Of a stretch of DNA of 64,000 nt, positions 22,774 to 29,699 are shown piece after piece. This DNA is from Flavobacterium hydrophilum (lineage in GTDB: Bacteria > Bacteroidota > Bacteroidia > Flavobacteriales > Flavobacteriaceae): the NCBI RefSeq assembly GCF_003202405.1, contig NZ_QJHL01000007.1, forward strand, positions 62,001-126,000, read 5' to 3'. Under the pieces are notes generated by a model, which ran no database searches, was not told the DNA's origin, and was given only the letters and a program-made list of their open reading frames with translations. The translations under genes and the position numbers were made by a program. Position 1 is the stretch's first letter, and the number at the start of each line of letters is the position of its first letter.

Positions 22774-25362
22774 TTATAGCGAATATTTTAAAGTGATTCC
22801 GTATGTTCTTTGGTCACCTAATACAGCTGCATAGTGTCCTGCATTTCCACCTGCTGGCAATAATTGTTCGTAATAATCTTTGTTTAAAATATTACGTCCC
22901 CAGAAGTGAACTGATAAACCATCAGTTGCACGGAAACCTAAACGAGCATTAAAAATAGCATAACCCGGAACTATTAAATATTTTGAAGCTGAAGGACTTG
23001 ATGAAAATTCAGATCTGGCGTAGCTATCAAGAGCTATAAAGAATTTTCCAGCATTCCCAAAAAATCTTGCATCGTTTGTAAATTCACCTCCTAAGCTTCC
23101 TGCCCATTTTGAAACACCAGGTAAATCAGAGCCTGAAACATCTTTGTATGCTACAGAAGATCCTGTTTCTTCTAATGGAAGTGGTGCATTTTTAAATGTA
23201 ACGTATTTACCGTCAGTATAAGTTCCAGCTGCATAAACGCTAAACTGTCTGTTAATCACAAAACTTGCGTCTAATTCTGCTCCTCTTACACGTACTTTAT
23301 CAGCATTCGCAAGATATCCACGGTTTACACCTAATTCAGCAGCCTGAACGTTGGTTTGAAAGTCTTTAATGTCTGTATTAAATAATGTGAAGTTCAATAT
23401 TGAATTTCTGAATGGAGAGGTTTTTACACCTACTTCATAATGGTTTACATCCTCAGGTTTAATTACTGCCAAATCAGCCAGAGTTTGACCTGCTGCTGGT
23501 GTTGGTAGTCCTGCTACATTCACACCAATTGGCTTATAGCTTTTTGCATAAGTAACATAAGCATTGATTTTATCAGTTGCTTTGTAAGATACTGTTACGT
23601 TTCCAGAGAAATCTACTTTGTCTTCGTTTGCATCAAAAGCCTGATTTGTGTAAACAGCTCTCTTAATAGCTAACAATTGTGGATCAGTAGTTTGAAGACC
23701 ACCATACGTTTCACGTAGGTAAGTTGCATCCTTTTTATCATAATTGTATCTTAGACCCGGTAAAAAGTGTAAACCTTCTATTATCTCCCAGTCTAATTGA
23801 CCAAAGATCGCGGCACTTGTTGATTTGATTCCAGCATTTGTTTTAATTCCGTATCCTTCAAGAAGACCTGGTTCTGCCCATCTTGCTAATGGAACAGGCG
23901 TAGACACGCCTCCAGCAGGAGTGTAATTTACAGGTGATTGAGAAAATCTCCATTGTGCATTACCAGATTCTTCTGTACCACGTATTTTTACTTCCTGATC
24001 AATGTAGAATACCCCGACAACACCACTTAATTTAGATGTAAGTTGGCCAGCATAGCGAATTTCCTGAGTTAATTGTGTATGTCTTGCAGGATTTTGTGAT
24101 TTAGCAAGTACTTGTAAACCTGTAAAATCTCTGTCATTTGATGGATCCCATGTCCAGAATCTCCAAGCAGTAGTTGAGGTAAGTGTTCCTCCGCCAATTT
24201 TTGTGTCAATATTAAGAGAGGCACCACCTAAATCTTGTCCTGATCGCCATGGTGTATCCTGGTCAATTTTACGGTCAAAAGCATTTCTGCTTGGAAGTTG
24301 GTAATTCAAATCAGCAATAATGGCATCAAACTGACGGTAAGCTGCTCTTTTAGTAGGAGCAACACCTGCAATTACCTGTGCATATCCATCCGGACGTTGC
24401 GTAGTAAGGTCTGCCGCCAATGTGATATTAGTATTTTCTGATGGTGTATAAAGTAATTGTCCTCTAAATCCTTGATTGTTAAGAGTGTTTGTGGCTCTTC
24501 CTGTGGCAACATTATCAATTAATCCATCACGTTGTGTTCCAGAAAATGATATTCTTCCTGCAATTTTTTTACTCAAAGCACCGGTAACAGAAGCTTTAGC
24601 TTGTAAATAACCATAATTTCCATAGCTTAATTCAAAGTCAGCACCTGACGTAAAACTTGGTTTACGGGATGTGATGTTAAAAGCACCTGAAGTAGTGTTT
24701 TTACCAAACAATGATCCTTGTGGTCCGCGTAATACCTCGATTTGCTCAACATCAATAAAATCTAAAGTTGTTGCTGCCGGACGAGCGTAATAAACACCAT
24801 CAACATAGAAACCAACACCCGGATCAATACCATCGTTAGTAAGACCATATGGAGAGCCTAAACCACGAATATTAATTCCGGTATTTCTTGGGTTGGATGA
24901 ATATAATTGTACAGATGGAACCAATTCTTTTATACGATTTACGTTAAAAGCTCCGGCTTGCTCAGCTTGTTTACCCGTTACTACTGATACTGCAATTGGA
25001 ATATCCTGAACTTTTTCTATTCTTCGTCTGGAAGATACTACCACTTCAATAAGTTCGTTTTCTTCTTTTAAAGAAACTTCTAAAACTGGCACTGGTAAAG
25101 TAGTTACTTCTACTTCAGTAGTTTTGTAACCTACATATTGTACTAAAAGAGTAAAAGGAAGTTTTTTGCCATCTGTGTCAAGGTTAAACTTTCCACTTTC
25201 ATCTGTAACAGTGCTTATAGTAGTTCCTTTGATAACTATGTTAGCTGCACCTAAAGGGTTTTTTTGTGAATCTGTGATTGTACCTTCAATATTTTGTGCA
25301 AATGATACTGAAAAGGCTAAAATTGATAGTATTGTAAATATATTTTGTATAGAATTTTTCAT
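22774..25362 (-). CDS. TonB-dependent receptor, 862 aa
   Basis: A signal peptide ends at VSFAQ (about residue 22). A carboxypeptidase-regulatory-like domain follows (about 23-105, IEGTITDSQKNPLGAANIVI), then a TonB plug (about 115-225, with IPIAVSVVTG, RGLGSPYG and VEQIEVLRGPQGSLFGKNTT), then a 22-strand-type barrel ending in the canonical hydrophobic strand YGITLKYSL. It moves a specific ligand across the outer membrane using TonB/ExbBD energy. The substrate is not evident and no SusD partner follows. Upstream on the same strand lie a 36-codon ORF ending MMCMCW and an Rrf2 regulator, which together suggest control by cysteine, sulfur or iron-sulfur status (inference). Confidence 0.9.
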   Translation of the reverse strand: MKNSIQNIFTILSILAFSVSFAQNIEGTITDSQKNPLGAANIVIKGTTISTVTDESGKFNLDTDGKKLPFTLLVQYVGYKTTEVEVTTLPVPVLEVSLKEENELIEVVVSSRRRIEKVQDIPIAVSVVTGKQAEQAGAFNVNRIKELVPSVQLYSSNPRNTGINIRGLGSPYGLTNDGIDPGVGFYVDGVYYARPAATTLDFIDVEQIEVLRGPQGSLFGKNTTSGAFNITSRKPSFTSGADFELSYGNYGYLQAKASVTGALSKKIAGRISFSGTQRDGLIDNVATGRATNTLNNQGFRGQLLYTPSENTNITLAADLTTQRPDGYAQVIAGVAPTKRAAYRQFDAIIADLNYQLPSRNAFDRKIDQDTPWRSGQDLGGASLNIDTKIGGGTLTSTTAWRFWTWDPSNDRDFTGLQVLAKSQNPARHTQLTQEIRYAGQLTSKLSGVVGVFYIDQEVKIRGTEESGNAQWRFSQSPVNYTPAGGVSTPVPLARWAEPGLLEGYGIKTNAGIKSTSAAIFGQLDWEIIEGLHFLPGLRYNYDKKDATYLRETYGGLQTTDPQLLAIKRAVYTNQAFDANEDKVDFSGNVTVSYKATDKINAYVTYAKSYKPIGVNVAGLPTPAAGQTLADLAVIKPEDVNHYEVGVKTSPFRNSILNFTLFNTDIKDFQTNVQAAELGVNRGYLANADKVRVRGAELDASFVINRQFSVYAAGTYTDGKYVTFKNAPLPLEETGSSVAYKDVSGSDLPGVSKWAGSLGGEFTNDARFFGNAGKFFIALDSYARSEFSSSPSASKYLIVPGYAIFNARLGFRATDGLSVHFWGRNILNKDYYEQLLPAGGNAGHYAAVLGDQRTYGITLKYSL

Positions 25363-25410
25363 TTTTATAGTATGTATATGTGATTAGTAGAATTTAAATT
25401 TAAATTTTTT

Positions 25411-25521
25411 TTACCAGCACATACACATCATAGAAGAGTTGTTTTTCACAGCAGTGAAATTTTTATTATTGCTTTTTTGCAAAAGATTAGAGACATAAGA
25501 CTTACTTAATTTTACTTTCAT
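25411..25521 (-). CDS. Short ORF ending MMCMCW, possible Cys leader peptide, 36 aa
   Basis: Read leftward from the ATG at 25521: MKVKLSKSYVSNLLQ, a Ser/Asn/Lys-rich middle, and then a terminal MMCMCW before TAA at 25411-25413. It lies 48 bp upstream of the TonB receptor start and downstream of a TATATTTG promoter, so it is the first frame on the receptor mRNA. Two Cys and three Met codons clustered right before the stop, with a Trp, resemble leader peptides whose translation senses amino acid supply; small Cys-ended upstream ORFs are known in mycobacteria. No other function is visible. It could also be a genuine small metal- or thiol-binding peptide. Confidence 0.6.
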   Translation of the reverse strand: MKVKLSKSYVSNLLQKSNNKNFTAVKNNSSMMCMCW

Positions 25522-25561
25522 CGGTTTAAAATTTGTAAATGATTTGTTAATTATTTTTTGG

Positions 25562-25592
25562 CAAATATATATAAAATCTATCAATTTGGTAG
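25562..25592 (-). promoter_or_regulatory. Promoter and Rrf2-type operator of the leader/TonB receptor transcript
   Basis: Read leftward, TATATTTG (25569-25562) is a good -7 element. Upstream, where the -33 box would lie, is CTATCAATTTGGTAG (25578-25592), a 15-bp palindrome with one mismatch. A symmetric site overlapping the promoter, just beyond the end of an Rrf2 regulator gene, is a plausible binding site for that regulator. Confidence 0.55.
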
Positions 25593-25610
25593 GGTTTTGA
25601 AAATATTTTT

Positions 25611-26024
25611 TTATTTTTTTATAAGTGAAGCAATTGTAATGTTCTGCATCGCCTTTAAAGTTTCATCGCGAATGATCATTAAACCGTGGCGCAGACTGCA
25701 TTCTTCCTCGGTTTTACAATCTAAACAACGCTCATAAAAATTTAAAGATGCACAAGGCAAAAGTGCAATTGCTCCATCAAATAAACGATGAATTTCTGCC
25801 AAAGTAATGTCGTTTTTAGATTTTATCAGATAATAACCACCAAATTTTCCTTGCTTGCTGCTCACAAAACGTCCTCGTTTTAGATCTAATAAAATTTGTT
25901 CTAAAAACTTTTTAGGAATATTAGCACCATCAGCAATTTCTATAGTTTTAGAAATGTGATCTTCATCTTGTTCTGCAAGATAAAGTAAGGCTTTAAGGGC
26001 GTATTTTGCTTTATGTGATAACAT
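25611..26024 (-). CDS. Rrf2-family transcriptional regulator, 137 aa
   Basis: A winged helix-turn-helix of the Rrf2/IscR/CymR type (residues 1-75: MLSHKAKYALKALLYLA, then EIADGANIPKKFLEQILLDLKRGRFV and SKQGKFGGYYL). Four Cys follow at C91, C100, C103 and C109, a cluster that in Rrf2 proteins commonly ligates an iron-sulfur cluster or senses thiol state. The family controls Fe-S assembly, sulfur assimilation or redox genes. It sits upstream of the Cys-ended leader ORF and TonB receptor on the same strand, and a palindrome follows the gene. Control of that receptor is inferred. Confidence 0.88.
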   Translation of the reverse strand: MLSHKAKYALKALLYLAEQDEDHISKTIEIADGANIPKKFLEQILLDLKRGRFVSSKQGKFGGYYLIKSKNDITLAEIHRLFDGAIALLPCASLNFYERCLDCKTEEECSLRHGLMIIRDETLKAMQNITIASLIKK

Positions 26025-26136
26025 CTATAGAAATTATGAATTATAAATTGTTAATTATGAATGACAAATTTAAGCTAAATCATTGTAAAAATTAGCCTAA
26101 GATGAAAACTTGAGGACAAAACCTGAAACAAAATTT

Positions 26137-26955
26137 CTACCAGCTGCCACTTGAACCCCCTCCGGAGAATCCGCCACCGCCAAATCCGCCACCGAAGCCA
26201 CCGCCTCCTGATGATCCTCCGCCGAAACCTCCAAATCCGCCTCCGCTGCTTCTGCCAAGACTGCTTAGAAGAATGACATCCATGAGACTAGGACCTCCCC
26301 CGTTATTATTGCCTGAATTTCCGCCGCCTCGTTTATTTCGGGACACTAAAATTAATATAATTACAACAATAACAATAAATGGAAGGATTGGAAAATCTTT
26401 TTCTTTATTTTGCTTACGTTCGCCTTTAAATTTTCCTTTAAAAACATCAATTATAGCATCGGTACCTTTGTCTAGACCGTTATAAAAGCTGCCTGCTTTA
26501 AACTCGGGAATAATAATATTTCGAATTATGGTTCCGCCAATTCCGGCAGTTAAACGATCTTCAACACCATATCCGGGATTTATTGCAATCTTTTTTTCAT
26601 TTTTGGCCAATAGAATGATAACACCATTGTCATCTTGTTTTGTGCCTCCAATTCCCCAAGTTTGTCCCCATTTTGTGGCTAACTGACTTACATCTTCTCC
26701 TTTTAAACTTTCGATTGTAATAACTACAATTTGAGTTGTGGTAGAATCTGAATAATGAATTAGTTTTTCCTCTAATTGTGTTTTTTCGGAAGCACTTAAA
26801 ACATTTGCATAATCGTAAACTGAAGTTTGTTTTTCGGGTATTTTGGGTATTTCAAACTGGGCAAAGATAATATTGCAGGTAAATAGCGCTATAAACAAAA
26901 AGGTAAACTGAAAAATTCCGTTGGAATTTGATATTTTATTTTTGGAAATTTTCAT
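26137..26955 (-). CDS. TPM-domain protein with Gly-rich tail (YgcG-like), 272 aa
   Basis: A signal sequence (about 15-35) is followed by a TPM domain (about 40-175: VYDYANVLSASEKTQLEEKL, TQIVVITIESLKGEDVSQLA, KKIAINPGYGVEDRLTAG), one membrane segment (about 187-205, FPILPFIVIVVIILILV), and a tail rich in GGGFGGG and GGSSG repeats. TPM proteins of this layout are membrane-anchored with the domain outside the cytoplasm, and are found beside lemA. It begins 3 bp after a second TPM gene, so translation is coupled. Exact function is unknown; roles in membrane-protein quality control or phosphatase activity are known for relatives. Confidence 0.85.
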   Translation of the reverse strand: MKISKNKISNSNGIFQFTFLFIALFTCNIIFAQFEIPKIPEKQTSVYDYANVLSASEKTQLEEKLIHYSDSTTTQIVVITIESLKGEDVSQLATKWGQTWGIGGTKQDDNGVIILLAKNEKKIAINPGYGVEDRLTAGIGGTIIRNIIIPEFKAGSFYNGLDKGTDAIIDVFKGKFKGERKQNKEKDFPILPFIVIVVIILILVSRNKRGGGNSGNNNGGGPSLMDVILLSSLGRSSGGGFGGFGGGSSGGGGFGGGFGGGGFSGGGSSGSW

Positions 26956-26958
26956 TAT

Positions 26959-27396
26959 TTATCCTTTTGATATTTCGTTAGATAATTCGTTTGTGTTACC
27001 TTCAGTCCAAGGAAAGTATTTTTTTAATTGCTGACCGGCATTTAAAATTCCATCAACAATTCCCTGTTTAAATTTACCGGCTTTAAATTGTCCTGTCATT
27101 TTGTCTTTGGTGCAATCCCAAAAATCATCCGTAACAAGATCATTTATGCCTTTATCTCCGCAAATAACAAAGTTTTTGTCATCAACTGCAAAATAGAATA
27201 AAACCCCATTTTGAAGTTGGGTTTCATCCATTCGTAATTCATGAAAAACTTCTAAAGCTCTGTCAAAATGAGCTTTAGAAGTTGTTTTTTCTATATGTAC
27301 TCTAATTTCGCCAGAAGTATTTTCTTCAGCCTCGCGAATTGCCTCGATAATTTCCTGCTCTTCTTCTTTGGTTAAAAAATCTTCTACTTTTGACAT
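26959..27396 (-). CDS. TPM-domain protein, 145 aa
   Basis: A TPM domain without signal peptide or membrane segment: EEEQEIIEAIREAEENTSGEIRVHIE at the start, NGVLFYFAVDDKNFVICGDKGINDLV in the middle and FKAGKFKQGIVDGIL near the end. It is the middle gene of a lemA-TPM-TPM set, 60 bp after lemA and 3 bp before the Gly-rich TPM gene. The soluble form beside a membrane-anchored form is the usual arrangement in Bacteroidetes. Confidence 0.85.
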   Translation of the reverse strand: MSKVEDFLTKEEEQEIIEAIREAEENTSGEIRVHIEKTTSKAHFDRALEVFHELRMDETQLQNGVLFYFAVDDKNFVICGDKGINDLVTDDFWDCTKDKMTGQFKAGKFKQGIVDGILNAGQQLKKYFPWTEGNTNELSNEISKG

Positions 27397-27456
27397 TTTG
27401 AGTAATTTTAGAGTTTAGATTGTTGATTTTAGATTTTTATTACTGTCTAAAATTTT

Positions 27457-28041
27457 TTAGAATTTTACTTCAACCGGTTTATCAGCACCTGTAGAAGCTT
27501 CAAAATAAGGTTTTTCTTTGTATTCGCTTAAGAACCAGTTATTAGGAATTTTTAAAACATATCCGTTATAAACCTGAACAGATTCATTAAAGCGTGTTCT
27601 TGCAGTTAAAATCTGGTTTTCAGTACTTGCTAATTCGTCTTGCAACTTTAAAAAGTTCTCATTGGCTTTTAATGTTGGATATTGCTCAACAGAAACCAAT
27701 AATTTTGATAATGATGAAGTTACTCCACTTTGAGCCTGATTGAATTGCGCTAATTGTTCCGGGGTTACATTACTAGGATCAATAGTTACAGAAGTTGCTT
27801 TTGCACGTGCTTCGATTACGGCTGTTAAAGTCGATTTTTCAAAATCAGCAGCACCTTTTACAGTATTTACTAAATTCCCAATAAGGTCATTACGTCTTTG
27901 GTAAGCTGTTTGTACATTTCCCCAATCTTTATTTACAGCCTGACTGTGTTGCAAAGCAGTATTTTTAATTCCGATTGACCAAAATGCGATAATAGCAATA
28001 AGCGCTACAATAATTCCCACAGGGATTAACCACTTTTTCAT
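27457..28041 (-). CDS. lemA: LemA family protein, 194 aa
   Basis: One N-terminal membrane segment (residues 4-25, WLIPVGIIVALIAIIAFWSIG) is followed by the LemA helical core with the family signature VQTAYQRRNDLIGNLVNTVKG, then EARAKAT and the long helices ending in ARTRFNESVQVYNGYV. LemA proteins are anchored helical bundles of uncertain role, commonly clustered with TPM proteins as here. Size is normal. Confidence 0.92.
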   Translation of the reverse strand: MKKWLIPVGIIVALIAIIAFWSIGIKNTALQHSQAVNKDWGNVQTAYQRRNDLIGNLVNTVKGAADFEKSTLTAVIEARAKATSVTIDPSNVTPEQLAQFNQAQSGVTSSLSKLLVSVEQYPTLKANENFLKLQDELASTENQILTARTRFNESVQVYNGYVLKIPNNWFLSEYKEKPYFEASTGADKPVEVKF

Positions 28042-28074
28042 ATTTGTTTGATTTAAGTTTATTTCAATTTTTAA

Positions 28075-28407
28075 TTACAATTCGTTTTTAATGTCTGTCA
28101 ATTGTGTTTTGATGGTCTCTAATTTACGTATTATTTCGAATTTATCTAATGTTTTCTTCTGACCTTCTTTTAAATGTGTTTTAGCGCCTTCAAGTGTAAA
28201 CCCTCTTTCTTTTACCAAATGATAAATCAATTGCAGGTTTGTTATATCTTCAGGCGTAAACATTCTGTTTCCTTTGGCATTTTTTTTTGGTTTCAGGATA
28301 TCAAATTCGCTGTCCCAAAATCGTATCAAAGACGCATTGACATTAAAAGCTCTGGCGACTTCGCCAATGCTGAAATATCTTTTATCTTTTGAAAGCTCAA
28401 TATGCAT
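28075..28407 (-). CDS. MerR-family regulator, 110 aa
   Basis: The N-terminal 70 residues form a MerR winged helix: YFSIGEVARAFNVNASLIRFWDSEF, then NRMFTPEDITNLQLIYHLVKERGFTLEGAKTHL. The short C-terminal tail is a coiled coil (KFEIIRKLETIKTQLTDIKNEL) without Cys or ligand pocket. Bacteroidetes have many such short MerR proteins beside M23 peptidase genes. It lies 46 bp after the peptidase stop and 33 bp before lemA, so one transcript through all is possible. Confidence 0.88.
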   Translation of the reverse strand: MHIELSKDKRYFSIGEVARAFNVNASLIRFWDSEFDILKPKKNAKGNRMFTPEDITNLQLIYHLVKERGFTLEGAKTHLKEGQKKTLDKFEIIRKLETIKTQLTDIKNEL

Positions 28408-28453
28408 GTTTTTTTGTATCTAATTTATTTCAAAAATAATACTTTTTACAGTA

Positions 28454-29431
28454 TTAATCTAATGATTGGTTTTCCTGGTTTGCCATATGGGAAATTGCCA
28501 CATATTCTGTTGCCGAAATATTTCCGTAATAGAAATTCAAAGGGTTCACCACTTTTCCGTCTTTATGAACTTCATAATGGCAATGTGGTCCTTCAGATCT
28601 TCCTGTACTTCCTACATATCCAATCACATCGCCACGTTTGACACGTTGTCCGGATTTGCAGTTGTATTTGCTTAAATGTGCATAAAGACTTTCATATCCA
28701 AAACCGTGCCTGATGACTACATGGTTTCCAAAGCCGGATGCAGAATTGTCAGCTCTTGCCACAATGCCATCACCGGTAGCATAAATGGGTGCTCCTGTAT
28801 TAGCGGTGAAATCCATTCCGTTGTGCATTTTTCGCACTTTTGTGAAAGGATCGATCCTATATCCAAAACCGGAAGCTATACGTTTTAATTTTTCATTTTG
28901 TACTGGCTGAATGGCAGGGATAGCTGCTAATAAGTTCTTTTTTGTACTGGCCAGCTTCAAAATTTCATCTAATGATTTTGATTGGATAGTCAGTTCTTTC
29001 GAAAGCTGATCAATTCGTTTAGTGGTATTCAGTACTAATTGCGAATTATTATAACCTTCTAAATCCTTATATCTTTTTAAGTCTTTAAAACCGGATTTTC
29101 TAATAGAATCCGGAATTTCGGACTTGTTAAAATAAGTCCTGTAAATATTGTTATCCCGATCTTCTAAGGCCTCGGTCACATCATCAATTTCATCCATTCT
29201 CTTGTTTAAAATCGCATATTGTAATTTTAAATTCTCAATTTCACGTGCCTGCAGACGGTCTTTTGGCGTTTCAAAATAAGGTGTGTTAATCAAAAGTACA
29301 AATACTAAAAAGCCAAACAACGCCGAAGCCAGCAAAAACAGGAATCCGTAACCAATTTTAATTCTCTTTTTGGTTTTTATTTTCGTATACGCCAGATTTT
29401 CTGAGTCGTAATAATATTTTACTTTCGCCAT
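28454..29431 (-). CDS. Membrane-anchored M23 peptidase, 325 aa
   Basis: A cytoplasmic N-terminus (about 1-25), one membrane segment (about 28-48, YGFLFLLASALFGFLVFVLLI), a periplasmic coiled coil (about 60-165), and an M23/LytM domain (about 190-300). The zinc site is intact: H203 and D207 in MHNGMDF, plus H252 and H283/H285 in GPHCHYEV. Such proteins cleave peptidoglycan cross-links or activate amidases during growth and division. It is divergent from alaS. Confidence 0.92.
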   Translation of the reverse strand: MAKVKYYYDSENLAYTKIKTKKRIKIGYGFLFLLASALFGFLVFVLLINTPYFETPKDRLQAREIENLKLQYAILNKRMDEIDDVTEALEDRDNNIYRTYFNKSEIPDSIRKSGFKDLKRYKDLEGYNNSQLVLNTTKRIDQLSKELTIQSKSLDEILKLASTKKNLLAAIPAIQPVQNEKLKRIASGFGYRIDPFTKVRKMHNGMDFTANTGAPIYATGDGIVARADNSASGFGNHVVIRHGFGYESLYAHLSKYNCKSGQRVKRGDVIGYVGSTGRSEGPHCHYEVHKDGKVVNPLNFYYGNISATEYVAISHMANQENQSLD

Positions 29432-29445
29432 ATTTTAAAATACCC

Positions 29446-29453
29446 TATTTTTG
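29446..29453 (+). promoter_or_regulatory. Possible promoter element ahead of alaS (TATTTTTG)
   Basis: TATTTTTG fits TAnnTTTG on the plus strand. It would give alaS a leader of about 240 bases that contains short repeats of ATTAGATAAT and AATAATCTAA (29530-29670). No riboswitch structure is evident. Confidence 0.4.
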
Positions 29454-29699
29454 CAGCTTGTAAAATCAGTTAGTCGAACAAAATTACTAAATGTTTCAGT
29501 TGTTCGGGGCTTTTTTTAAAGAACAAAATTAATTAGATAATTGGAGCAATTAGATAATTAGATAATGCGCAAAATAAGGAATTTATTGTTTTAAATAATA
29601 AGTTTTTTAATTTCAATTTTAAAATGAGCGCATCATCAAATGAACTAAATAATCTAAATAATCTAATTTTCAAATTGACACATTATCTCATTATAAAAC

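Noticed and set aside
22774..25362. SusC of a polysaccharide utilisation locus
   Set aside because: No SusD-type partner or glycoside hydrolase lies next to it; the plug and neighbours fit a stand-alone TonB receptor better.
25363..25610. SAM or other known riboswitch upstream of the TonB receptor
   Set aside because: No SAM-I core or other familiar aptamer pattern could be traced; the region is AT-rich and is better explained by a short ORF and an operator.
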